A stretch of 37,500 bases of DNA from Nymphaea colorata. Its lineage: Eukaryota; Streptophyta; Magnoliopsida; Nymphaeales; Nymphaeaceae. The position numbers and the translations under genes are program-made. The notes under the pieces were generated by a model. The model searched no databases. It had not been told where the DNA came from and saw only the letters and a program-made list of their open reading frames with translations. Of the stretch, positions 8,968 to 19,800 are shown piece after piece. The DNA lies in NCBI RefSeq assembly GCF_008831285.2, contig NC_045140.1, positions 242,028-279,527 of the forward strand, in the 5' to 3' direction. Within the stretch, counting starts at the first letter, position 1. Each line of letters begins with the position of its first letter.

Positions 8968-11900
8968 GACCAAGGGTCTTAAGCGAATGGCTCGGTCAAC
9001 CAGACCGAGCCCTTACACCAAAAGGCGAAGTGAGGGCGTTAACCCTCACGAGGTCCCCCTCCTTGGGCTCGCAAGGTTCAAGGAGTTGTGTTAGCACTTA
9101 GGCGTTTATTTTAACTTTAGGACTTAGCTTTTGTTAACTCGTTTTCACTTGGCGCCTTTGAGATTCGAAGTCAAGACCTAAGCCGGCGGGTTGTGCCGAG
9201 CGCCTTGAGCTTTTTAGACTTTGGGTTTGGATCCGCGCATGATAATCCCGGATCATTTTCTCTTTGTATATATTGTATTGGATCCTTTGTAAGATCATCA
9301 AAGAAATTGAATTTTGGCTCATTGCGAGTTTTGGCTCTCTCTCCTCTTCGACCCCCTCTCTCTACCCGAGTTAGGAGCGTCTCCACCCCTAGAATCCCCT
9401 TGCCCCCGTCGTCCGTGTTGACCTCGGCCTCAAGGAAGACAAACCAGGCGGATCCCTTCCCACCGGCGGTGATCCCTCCTCGTCCACGTTTGCCTCTACG
9501 AAGAAGATCAACAGCCCGAACATTGGTGCCTTCCCCTTGAACACGAAGGAGAAGAAAGGCTGAGTTCGGCACAAGAGAAGATCGAAGTCCCCAAGGCTTC
9601 GATTCGACGGCTTAACAAGGTTAGTACTCGGATCATTGAACTCTTCCATTCGGCTTGGAGTTGTTCGCTTCCGGAGCCTCACCCGCGACCTAGGCCCCTT
9701 GCTCGGCATACCCGAGTGACTGGTTTGAGGATCTACGGTGCCCCTCCCTTGGTGCACTCTCTTCCCCGCTTGGAATCGGTTTTCTATCCGTAGGAACCAA
9801 CCCAAGCCACCCCTCACGGTTCACGACGGCTGCCTCAACAAAAAGATCACTTCCACCGTCGGCTCCAAATTGAAGTTGGCAAGAAATCCAGCGGCTTGAA
9901 GGACTCAAAATCACGGTTCAATATCGAGGTTTGGGCCTCTAAACCACTTCATTGGAATCGCCTCTTCGTGCTGATCAACATAGTCAAATTTGGGCAAATT
10001 CGGCCCGTGAGAAGAGAGAAATCGCCTCGGCCGGAAATCTGGTCGGAGCTAAGACGCCGCTGCAACTTCCGGCATCAACCATTGTTCCCGGCGTGAAGGA
10101 CAGTCCTGCCCCTCCGCCACCGAAGGCCCCTGCAGATTCGAGAAGGGCACCAGCGTCATTTGGACGAGGAGCTAACCCTAGCCGCGGCGCGTGAAGAACC
10201 GCGTCTTCCTTGGCCGCCGGTCCCGATTTGGTAAGTCTCCCTACCGCGCATCCTGGCCCTCCGTTTCTACACGTGTCCCACATCTGTTAACCCGCGTCCT
10301 ACCTTGTCCTAGTAGCTTGCCATCTGTCCTCACCAGCTAACCTAGTCCCCTCCGAGAATCCCTCTTGGATCACGAGCTCCCATCTCGCACTTGTCACCTC
10401 CGCCACCTTCCTTTTTGGCATATTTTCCCTTGCGTCAAACACTAACGCCTCAGCCCTCCATCGCGCCACCTGTCCGCATCTCAGCCATCTCGCGCCCAGT
10501 CATCCGCCTACGTGTCTGCCACCTGCCCCACCAGGTCCCATTTGGAGCCTCGCCCAGTCCACGCGGCTGCCACCTCACCTAACCGCGTGCCACCTACACC
10601 CGAGCGTTTTGGCAAGTCCCTCGCCGCGCGCTCCCCCTTCCCGTTTTCTCGCCTACCTCCTCTACCTTCATCTCAACCCTAATCCGCAGCTTATCTCCAC
10701 CGTTCCTTGCCTCCACGTGTCACCCATCCACCGGAGAGAGAGACTCGAAGAATCTCGAGTGCCACCTCCTTGATTGCCTAATCTCCTTAGCAATCAAGCT
10801 CGATCTCTTCCTACCTTCTAGGAAAGTGATCGCCACCTTCCTCTTACTCGCTAGCCTTTCCCCTAGCGAGCTACCCTTGACCGTTGATCTTGCCACGTGG
10901 CAAGACCCGACGCACTCACTTGGCTAGACCGCCAAGACCGAGCCCACCTAGCTAGGTCAACCTCACGCGTCATCCAACCTAGGAGTTCACTACCCACATT
11001 TGAACCGAACCCACTTGACCTTAGGACTTAGTCAACCCTCTGACTTTCCGTCTTAGCCCACTAGGTCAACCCTCCAGTTTGACCTAACCCTAGTCATCTC
11101 GAGCCTACCTCGAGATTGCCCGAACCCACTTCACCCGGACCCATCACTTGGTCCAGTAGTCAACCTACCTTCTAGAACCCACTACCGCACTCGGTCTCTC
11201 TTGACCAACTTCCCCGAGCTTAGGCTCAGCCCTAGCCAAACCGCATTGGCCTACCATCGTAGTTAGAAACCCTAACATCCCTCCTAAACCTCATCTCCCC
11301 CTCGGCCTACCCCGACCTTAACCTCCCTTAACCAGACCGACACTACCCTTCTAGAGCCCAGTCGTTGCCGAGCCCAGCCACCCTTAGTTAGGATTAGGCG
11401 TAGCTGTTCCGTCGGCCACCCTCGTGGTCGACTCTCTTCCGTCGGCACCCAGCCGACGCCCGTGGCCGAGCCACACCCGAAGGAAGGCAGGTAGGCGTTG
11501 CCGCTTCCGGCACTCGCCCCCCTCGTCACTCTGCCGAAGTACGTGTAGCAGCAGCAGCGGCATCGGTGCACTCCGACGCGCGCTTCCCGCCGTCCTTCCG
11601 TCTGCGCCGTCGGCACCCGTCACGCGGCCAGCGTCGGCCGAGCCATCTTGGCCAGCTCTCTCTCTACGCCAGCATCGTCGGCGTCCAGCGGCAGACAGGC
11701 CGTGCGCTTCCCGCCGGTCTCCGGCCCTTGCAGCAAGCTCCGAGGAGGCTCACCTCAAGCGGACTTCTTTGATCCGTAGCTGCAATATCCGAGGCACGGT
11801 CTTAGCCTCGGATCCCTCTCGGGACAGCCAAGGATTCGCCTTGGCCGGTATCATCTCCTTAACCCCCTTGTAGCTTCGGGTGGGATGCTTTTGCATTAGG

Positions 11901-12352
11901 GACTCGTTAGTTTGCTTTTTGCTGTTTTAGCCCGGGCTTAGACCCATCGTCCGTCACGTGGTACCTCGGAGGCCGTAGGCCAAAGACACGACCACCGCGG
12001 GCCTAGCCGTCCTATTTGGGAAAGGGCGTGGTTTGTTCGTTAGTTGTGGTTTGTTTGTGGTTTGTGTGTGAGTTGCGAGTGATTATTTGTATCGAACGCG
12101 CTTGTAAAGCCTCGCATCCGGGTTTAGTTTGATTGTAGTAGGATAAGCCTTAGTTAGGTGTTTTGGTAAAGGGTTAACCCGCACTTGTATTCCATTACCT
12201 TGGGATTTTTGCGCCGGGGTCCTGTCCGGCCGGGTAGGCCTTGTAATTAATTTGCTAGGATTTTTGGTTTTTAGATTACCTCAAGGAGACTTGGGAACTA
12301 GGACTCGTGCTTGGTTCGCGCTTTCTAGCCGCAACCGGGTGAGTGCCTAACA
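8661..12352 (+). repeat. 3' LTR of element A, complete
   Basis: 3692 nt, from TGTTACGG after the PPT to GCCTAACA before the 18S sequence. The first 307 nt also encode the Pol C-terminal tail. A TATA box is at 9267-9273. It matches the 5' LTR at about 99% by eye, lacking the 17-nt and 5-nt segments described there. A 16-bp perfect palindrome with a CACGTG core is at 10889-10904, mutated in the 5' LTR. The paired-hairpin module is at 11787-11845. The final ~420 nt include a block shared with the LTR of the unrelated-looking B/C family. Confidence 0.96.
9267..9273 (+). promoter_or_regulatory. TATA box of the element A 3' LTR
   Basis: TATATAT is identical to the 5' LTR site. Any transcript started here would read out toward the rDNA fragment and element B, in the same direction as both elements. 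Confidence 0.5.
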
Positions 12353-13036
12353 CAACCGGTGCACACCCAGAGGCGGACCGGTCGGCCCAACCCAAAATCC
12401 AACTACGAGCTTTTTAACTGCAACAACTTAAATATACGCTATTGGAGCTGGAATTACCGCGGCTGCTGGCACCAGACTTGCCCTCTAATGGATCATCGTT
12501 AAGGGGTTTAGATTGTACTCATTCCAATTACCAGACTCGAAGAGCCCGGTATTGTTATGTATTGTCACTACCTCCCCGTGTCAGGATTGGGTAATTTGCG
12601 CGCCTGCTGCCTTCCTTGGATGTGGTAGCCGTTTCTCAGGCTCCCTCTCCGGAATCGAACCCTAATTCTCCGTCACCCGTCACTACCATGGTAGGCCACT
12701 ATCCTACCATCGAAAGTTGATAGGGCAGAAATTTGAATGATGCGTCGCCGGCACGAAGGCCGTGCGATCCGTCGAGTTATCATGAATCACCAAAACATCG
12801 AGCAAAGCCCGCATTGGCCTTTTATCTAATAAATGTGACCCTTCCAGAAGTCGGGGTGTGGTGCACGTATTAGCTCTAGCTTTACTACGGTTATCCGAGT
12901 AGCAAATACCATCAAACAAACTATAACTGATTTAATGAGCCATTCGCAGTTTCACAGTCTGAATTAGTTCATACTTACACATGCATGGCTTAATCTTTAA
13001 GACAAGCATATGACTACTGGCAGGATCAACCAGGTA
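12353..13036 (-). rRNA. 18S rRNA, 5' fragment (nt 1-~684), interrupted by element A
   Basis: Read on the minus strand it starts at 13036 with the universal TACCTGGTTGATCCTGCCAG. It proceeds through recognisable landmarks such as the GCCGCGGTAATTCC 530-loop and CTCGTAGTTGGATTTTGGG. It stops at 12353, where the 3' LTR of A begins, so the remaining ~1.1 kb of 18S should lie left of A, outside the window. Small-subunit rRNA forms the 40S ribosomal subunit core, but this copy is split by a 12 kb transposon and cannot give a normal product. A few usually invariant positions look changed relative to the angiosperm consensus I remember. That fits either a pseudogene or a divergent lineage. Confidence 0.95.
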
Positions 13037-13453
13037 GCAACACATCGACAACGTCAGAGGCCCCGGCCACAAAAGAACCGATAGCTACCGACGGTCAATC
13101 ATCGTTTCGTTTTCGACATCACTGCGGACGACGTTTTAGGAAGAACAGCATTAAAAAACTGCCCACCGGCGCCCGAAACGTACTGAGAATCCATAAAGCC
13201 GACGTAACGACAGAAATAACCAACGATCAGCACAAAAGCTGAGAGGCCAAAAGCTGCATGCCCAAGCCCTCCGCACACCATGCGGATGGGCTGCGTTAAT
13301 GTCCTTAACAAGACGGCGTTCCACCAAAGCGGCAGCAATACAGAGACCAAACGTAGGGGCAAAACAAACTTAGCGTCAACCACACCAATATAACAAGCAC
13401 ATCACCCAAACGGTTCATGGCAAACCAAAACAGCCATGACGCCGATGGGAGAC
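13037..13453 (-). other. 5' external transcribed spacer remnant of 45S rDNA
   Basis: Directly upstream of the 18S 5' end on the minus strand, up to the start of the LTR of B at 13454. Identification rests on position; ETS sequences are not conserved enough to recognise alone. Short open frames here have no recognisable domains. The last five bases, GAGAC (13449-13453), are the expected target-site copy for element B. Confidence 0.75.
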
Positions 13454-13996
13454 TGATACGGGTCAACCTGCAGAGTGGCCTAGGGTAGCCACAGATGTCG
13501 CTGAGAGCAGCCAAAGGGCGCGGGGCCAAGCCGCCCTTCATGCGATTAAGGCCCTACAAGGCCAAGATGACTCAAGGCTGAGTCAAAAGGAAGGCGTAGT
13601 GCAGCAGGTGCAGACCTTACAAACTGAACATGCTCAGCTTAGAATCGATGCCGAGGGAGGAGCGGGAGGAGAGGCAACGGCTCTAAGCGAGGCTCTTGAG
13701 GGCCAAGGCGAAAGGGGTCAAGTCCGAGTCCGTTCTAGTCCAACCTAGGTCTTCGCTATACTCATGCACTTAGGGTCAGCCTAGGGCGAGCCTAGGCGAA
13801 TTTCTGGTCTGAACCAAGGCCCACAGCGTGCGGGCTAAGGAGAGGACGAGTTAGGGTCGAGACACTAAGTCTCGAGTTCGAGTTTGCTTGCGTTTTCTTT
13901 GATTTTAGAGTGCGCATTTGCTTTGGTAATCAATTCCGTTTTGGATTTTGATTTTGGGTTGGATCAATTGTTTAGATCCGCTTTTTAATTCAGTAC

Positions 13997-14004
13997 TATA
14001 AATA
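13997..14004 (+). promoter_or_regulatory. TATA box of the first B/C LTR
   Basis: TATAAATA, a near-ideal plant TATA box, sits ~543 nt into the LTR and is conserved at 22201-22208 and 30403-30410. A start about 30 nt downstream would make U3 ~575 nt and leave R-U5 of ~2.6 kb. Confidence 0.75.
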
Positions 14005-14743
14005 TTTAGGATTCTTTTGGATCTGCATGCAAAATTTGAGAATAGAAGTTCATTTGTCAAGTGCCTTTCTCTCTCCTCACGGCTTGATCTCTCTTTTCCC
14101 TTTGCGCAATTCTTCTACGCGCGCCTCTTGTCATTTCTCTTCTCTTGAACACATTTGGGAATGTCGGCAACCATGGTGAGATTTCTGAAGAAGATCTTCA
14201 ATCCAGCGGGTATTTCTTCTTTCTATGCCTAAATCTCTTTTCTCTTCGCATCCACTCGCCCAAGGAATCGACGGCTCGAAGACTCCTCTTGCTCCGGCGT
14301 GAAGAGCTCTCCACAAGACCACGGCTTACCCCAAGGGATCAGCAACGAACTAGTGCAGCCAACACTCCCCACCGTGAAGGCTTGAGGCTACTCGTTCCCG
14401 GGAAGGCTCGTCATCTTTTAGGCAACTAGAAGGTGAGGGCAGACGACCAAAGGCTTCCGATTTGAGAGGTTAGTGCATTCGTTTAAGAGTTGAAATTGTG
14501 TAACGCCGTTGTATCGATTTGAGTTGAGATTCTGCCATTAAGGGGCTACTGATGTTCACGGTTTCAGCCAAGAGGATCACTGGTTCACTTAGGAAGAAGC
14601 TCTCCCTAAATCGGTTCTTACGAGTCACAAGGGAGACTCTTAGCCGATAGCAAGGATCTCGCAATTTCGAGGGTCTTTTCCTTCGATTTTCAAGTATCAT
14701 TTCATGTGTTAGTTTATGTTCTTGCGCCTGTTAGCTTGCTGTG

Positions 14744-14825
14744 TGAAAAAGTGAAAAACAGAAAGAAAAACAGAAAAAGAAAGAAAGAAAAGAGGCGAGA
14801 ATTGAAAAAGAAAAAGAAAATTAGA
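14744..14825 (+). repeat. Purine-rich low-complexity tract in the LTR
   Basis: About 80 nt made almost only of A and G (GAAAAAG, AAAGAAAG runs), repeated at 22950-23030 in the second LTR. It lies in transcribed R-U5 and shows no coding sense. It differs between the two LTRs only in the adjoining base context (AGAAGCG versus AGAATCG). Confidence 0.8.
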
Positions 14826-16137
14826 AGCGCCCAAAAGAAAGAATCATGAATGTGGCAAGCTAAAGGCAATTCGGTTCAAATTAGTGTCTCGCCGGAATCT
14901 GAAATTCCCGGCCACTGCTGCTAACATTCCGGCCAGTTTTCTGGAATATCCGGTGAGCATTTGGGGGTAATCTCAGGCCGATCTCCAGCAGGCTCGATCT
15001 GCACTAGAATATCTCCAAGGATCTTGGTCGCATTTGGGGAGAAACCGCGTGTGGCGTGGAGGAGCTCCTAGGTGACGCCACCTAGCCGCCGGTGCATTTG
15101 GTGAATCAGCCTCGTTCCTACAAAAGAGGTAAGTGGATCTCCAGCTTGGGCCATTCGCCATCTCCACCCTACGCTTAGTCCATGTGGCAAGCATCGGGAC
15201 ACTTAGAGAGATCCTAGGATTGGAGTAGGAAGTGACGCACATTTGGTGGAGCACTAATTCGCCACCTCATAAAGTGATTTTCTAGAATAGGAATCCCAGC
15301 TAGATAAGTTAGGATATCCCCCAACTTCGTAGGAAAGCAGCCTCATCCAGTTGCCACTTGCCCCTCACTCAGCCTAGTCCCCACATTTGTTGTGCCACTC
15401 ACCTAGACACCTCACCAACATCCCTAGCCTCTCTCCTACGTATTAGGGAGATAGCCCTTCTAGAACGCCACCTAGCCTAGAATCTTGGAGGACAATCCTA
15501 TCAAGGAATATTCTCCATATTCTTAGCCAACTCTACCCTACCCAATTACCCCGAGCTTACCCGAACTTACCAAGTTACCACTTGCCTTTCCATTTCCATT
15601 TTCTCATCTACCCTAAACCGAGCCACTCAAACCTACCCTAGCTACTTTGTAGGAACCCTCATTTGAGTCCCTTCCCTACACCCGGTCAACCTAAGACTTT
15701 GACCGTAGGACCTACCTAGCCTACTCTACCTATGACCTAGCTCGCTGGCCAAACCTAGCCCGGGCCCACCTGGTCCCACCTGGTCCGAACCCACTCAGTC
15801 CAAGTCCCGCGCCTAGTTGGTTTCAACCTTAGCGCCAAGGAAGACCGCGGCATTGCTAGCCGCATCCTTGAAGTCTTTGGAACCGGCGGGCCTTGATCCA
15901 GCATATTCCGGCGACCTCCGGCCACCTCCGGTCACCTCTGCTCTTTTTCTGGCGACTCTCCGGCGTGGATTCCAGAAGGTCCCCCAGACATCCAGCAAGG
16001 CGTTGAAGTGCTCCTAGGCGATTCCGGCGGGGTGATCCTACTTCACGCGTCTCTTGGAGTGGCTTGTCTTCACGCCCGGCCTCTTCCTTTTGGAGTTCAG
16101 CTCTGCATCAGCCCCGTTCTTTCGTGTTGCTGATAGT

Positions 16138-16195
16138 CCTCGAGTGTGGAATCTCAACTCGAGGCTTTTGACTACTTAGCCAAGCTAGCCTTGGC
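16138..16195 (+). other. Paired hairpins in the first B/C LTR
   Basis: CCTCGAGT pairs with ACTCGAGG around an 11-nt loop (16138-16164). GCCAAG pairs with CTTGGC around 5 nt (16179-16195). It is followed, as in the A family, by CCTTGGCCGGTA. Stem sequences differ from those of A, yet pairing and order are kept. Confidence 0.5.
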
Positions 16196-16673
16196 CGGTA
16201 CACTCTACTCCTCTCTTTAGACACGCGGGAGGTAGCACTTATTTCTGCATTTTGCTTTCAGCCCGACCGTGAGGTCGTAGTTGTGCATAGAGGGACCTCC
16301 GCGGCACTGCGCCAAGGACACGACCTCGTGCCAGCACTAGCCTCCTACGGGTGGGTGTGGTTTGTGCGTTTAGGCGTGGTTTGCATGGTTTGCTTGAGTG
16401 AGTTTGAGTGATTTTTAACAAATGTATCGCTTCCGCTTGTATTAGCCTCACATCTCTTAGATTTGTGTAGTAGGTTTTGCTTGGGTTTGGGTATAGCCTC
16501 TCTTGTATTCCGCTACCTATCCGAGATTTTCTAAGTCGGGGTCCTGTCCGACTGGGTAGTGTCTTTGTTTTAATTTGTCTAGGAAGTCTTCTGGTTGGTC
16601 CAAGGTGATCGTGGGGGTAGGCACGGCCGTTGGTTTCAGACTTAGGTCGGCCACGGGCAAGACCCTACCAATT

Positions 16674-16686
16674 TGGTATCAGAGAC
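16674..16686 (+). other. Primer binding site of B
   Basis: TGGTATCAGAGAC begins three bases after the LTR end. The first 11 bases match the initiator Met-tRNA complement; the twelfth base is A where unit C has C. Confidence 0.9.
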
Positions 16687-16849
16687 TCCTTGGAGCAGCA
16701 GCAAGCAAGTACAGTATCGGCATTTTGGATTTTATACAGGGCAGAATACAGCTGGAATTCTTGTCAGTGTCAGAGTCAATGGTTTTCAGCTAGTCGTGTG
16801 ATTCTTTTAGACGTTTGGATTTCTGTTTTTTTTGGACTTAACCATCGCA

Positions 16850-19800
16850 ATGGTTAAGAAGAAGCAAGTCGTGCCCGAGGCACCAGATGTAGAGGCGGAG
16901 ACCTCAGCCAATGAGGAACAGCCATCTACTGAGATGGAGGTATACGCGGTGGAAAGAATGGTTCACATCGAAAATGAGGTTCTGAAAATCCGCCACGAGA
17001 TGAGCGACTACAAGAAACAACTTTCTAAGCTCAACGAGTTAGATGAGATCAAGGAGATGATGAGAGTCATGACGGCCAATCAAGAGGCCCTTAGGAGAAA
17101 CAACCCGGATCCCCCACAGCCCCACGTTGATAAGGGCAAGGGCATACTCAATGGACCGCCCAATGTTGGTCCTAATCCCTTCCATTCGCAAGCCGGCCCT
17201 AGTAGACCACCACCCGGGGGGAATAACAGCAATAATGGAGGTTTCCAAGCACAGCCCACCAACCTCAACAACTATCACGGTGGGCATCATAACTCCTCGC
17301 CTGAGTGGGAGAACCGAGAGCCTTATGGACCCCAATCCAGCCAGTATAGGTCCAGATTTGGAGGCACACAGTGGGAGAATATTAATTCAGATCGTAGATG
17401 GGGTGATAGAGGAGACCGTGAACCACCTTCTTGGGAGCCATATAGAGAGTGTCAGGCAGCGCCAAGAAACCAACCGAGGATTCCTATGGTTCGCATTGAC
17501 TTCCCTAGATTCAATGGCAAGGAACCCTTAGATTGGATTTTTCAAGTGGAGGAGTACTTCACATGTCAGATGATTCCAGATGAAGAATGGCTTCAAACGT
17601 CCATTCTACACTTCGATGGCGAAGCTAGGAGATGGTATCGTTGGCTCAAGCTCAAGGAGCCAGTCAATACGTGGGGAGAGTTCAAAGAAGCTCTCATGCT
17701 CAGATTTGGTGAGTCTTCCTATGTAGATTACGACATCGAGTTGCGTAATCTAAGACAAACCGCATCCGTTCAAGAATACCAAGCCAAGTTTGAGAATTTA
17801 GCAAGCATGGTTGATTGGACACCCAAGTCCCTCATTGCCGCATTTGTTGGAGGATTGAAGGAGGAAATTCAAATAGATATACGGGCTGAGCCTAACACGG
17901 AGTTGCGGAAGTGCTTTGCCAAAGCACGTTCCATCGAGGATAGGCAAAGAAAGAAACAAGCCTTGTACCGACAATGGAGAAACCCCGAAACCGTCCGTGT
18001 GAGGGAGATCCCTCAACTGCAAAAACTCCTTCCAGCCCCTCCGCGTAAAGAAGAACCTAAACCCGCTTTCAAGGGTCGAGCACCTCCTGTACTAACTCGG
18101 GAAGAAAGAGAAGAGTTAATCAAGAACAAGTAGTGTTTCTGGTGTAAAGAGAAGTGGGACCCTACGCACAAGTGCAAGCACATTCGAGTCTACACGGTTT
18201 TGGATGGTGACGCCGACGATGAAGGGGAAGAAGACCAATCCCCTACGATCGAAGAAATAGAGGAATTGGAGGCCCGAGAAGAGCCTCAAGAGCAGGAAAG
18301 GCCACCTCCTGAGGGCGCTTGTCATACCATGACAGACCCTAACCGACCGGATGCTATGAGAGTTATAGGGCAAACTGGAAAGAGAAATGTTCTGGTTCTT
18401 TTGGATTCGGGGGCTACTCACAATTTCGTGGGTGACCACCTCGCTCAGGAATTGAAGTGTACCATCGAAGAGCACCCAACTCTTAAAGTACTGGTGGCCA
18501 ATGGTGAGTGCCTCCCTTGCACTCGCAAGTGTGCAAACGTAGAGCTCGTGCTTCAGAAGATCCCTTATACAGTCGACTTGCTAGTTGTCCCTCTACCCAG
18601 CGTAGATATCATTCTTGGAGTCAAATGGCTCAAGACCTTAGGGCGAATTTGGTGGGACTTCTCTACCATGGAGATGTGCCTGCCTAAGGAGGGTGGAGGA
18701 AAGGAAGTAGTGCTAAGGGCAGTCGATCCTAGTTTGGCACCCAAGGCAGCGCTAAAGGCTATAGCAGTCCAGAGACCAGCGGCTTGGTTAGTTTCAGTGG
18801 CAGAGGAAGTTGTCGCTCAAGAAGGATCAGAAGAGAGAGTACCCGAGCAGATTCAGAAAGTGTTGGATGAGTTCAAGGATATATTCGAAGAACCTAAAGG
18901 ACTCCCTCCACCTCGATCATATGACCACAGGATAGTGTTGACCAACGGCACAGAGCCGGTTAACGTACGCCCATACCGCTATGGGTACGCTCAAAAATCA
19001 GAAATTGAGCGATTGGTCAAAGAAATGCGAGAAAGTAATATTATTCGGCCTAGTTCTAGTCCCTTCTCATCACCAGTCCTTCTCGTCAAGAAAAAGGACA
19101 ACACATGGAGATTCTGTGTGGATTACAGGGCCTTGAACGAAGCTACTGTCAAGGATAGGCATCCAATTCCTGTTATTGATGAACTCTTGGATGAACTATC
19201 TGGAGCTCGCATATTCTCCAAGTTGGATCTCCGGTCAGGGTACCACCAAATTAGAATGTATGAGGAAGACATTTCGAAGACGGCATTTCGTACCCATGAC
19301 GGCCATTATGAGTTTTTGGTCATGCCGTTTGGACTTACGAACGCGCCCGCGACATTCCAACGATGTATGAATGACGTGTTTCGTCAGTTCCTGCGTGACT
19401 TCGTGTTAGTCTTCCTTGATGACATTCTTGTGTACAACCAGTGTATTGAACAGCATGTCGATCACCTTCGTACAGTGTTGAGAGTATTAAGGGAGAATAC
19501 CCTATTCGCGAAAATGTCCAAATGTAGCTTTGGGCAGACTTCTATTGGGTATTTGGGTCACATCGTATCACATGAGGGGGTCAGAGCCGACCCTGAAAAA
19601 CTCCAGGCCATGGAGCAATGGCCCTTGCCGAAGGACCCACGAGGCATGCGGGGATTTTTAGGCCTCACGGGGTACTATCGCAGATTTATCAAAGGCTATG
19701 GTTTGATCGCTTCTCCCTTGACGCACATGTTAAAAAAGGGGGAGTATACATGGTCTGAGAAAGCAAGAGAGGCCTTTGTCAAACTCAAGGCCGTTATGAT

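Larger units (their letters stand above)
1..12352 (+). mobile_element. Element A: Ty3/gypsy chromovirus, 5' end outside the window
   Basis: The order is LTR (1-3255), PBS (3258), gag-protease (3824 on), RT-RNaseH-integrase-chromodomain (to 8967), PPT (8647) and LTR (8661-12352). LTR ends are TGTTA...TAACA. Domain order PR-RT-RH-IN places it in Ty3/gypsy, and the C-terminal chromodomain makes it a chromovirus. The RT N-terminal motif VNVRPYRY resembles Reina/Galadriel-type plant elements more than the PYRM type of Tekay/Del, although a 3.7 kb LTR is long for Reina. Clade assignment is therefore tentative. The only clear coding lesion I see is a 1-nt deletion between protease and RT. The 3' flank is antisense 18S rDNA, and the expected 5-bp target duplication there would be CAACC (12353-12357). 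Confidence 0.95.
13454..16670 (+). repeat. First LTR of the B/C tandem
   Basis: 3217 nt beginning TGATACGGGTCAACC and ending GACCCTACCA. The first ~295 nt match the coding tail of the B and C polyproteins. It holds a TATA box at 13997-14004, a purine-rich A/AG tract (14744-14825), a consensus-like GTAAGT at 15129 and the paired hairpins (16138-16195). The last ~330 nt or so resemble the LTR end of the A family. Confidence 0.95.

Noticed and set aside
12353-13036. A functional 18S rRNA gene
   Set aside because: Only the first ~684 nt are present before element A interrupts it, so no mature 18S can come from this copy.
13099-13541. Antisense open frames across the ETS and the start of LTR B
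   Set aside because: They cross the transposon-rDNA junction or are short, with no domain, so they are chance frames.
14744-14825. Purine-rich tract as a second polypurine tract or independent microsatellite
   Set aside because: It is in R-U5 within the LTR, not next to an LTR start, and is shared by both LTRs, so it is part of the family sequence.
18131-18133. Programmed stop-codon readthrough at the Gag-Pol border of B and C, as in some retroviruses
   Set aside because: Both copies have a TAG near the zinc knuckle, but at different codons (18131 in B, 26372 in C), and each is a sense codon in the other copy. Independent nonsense mutations explain this better.
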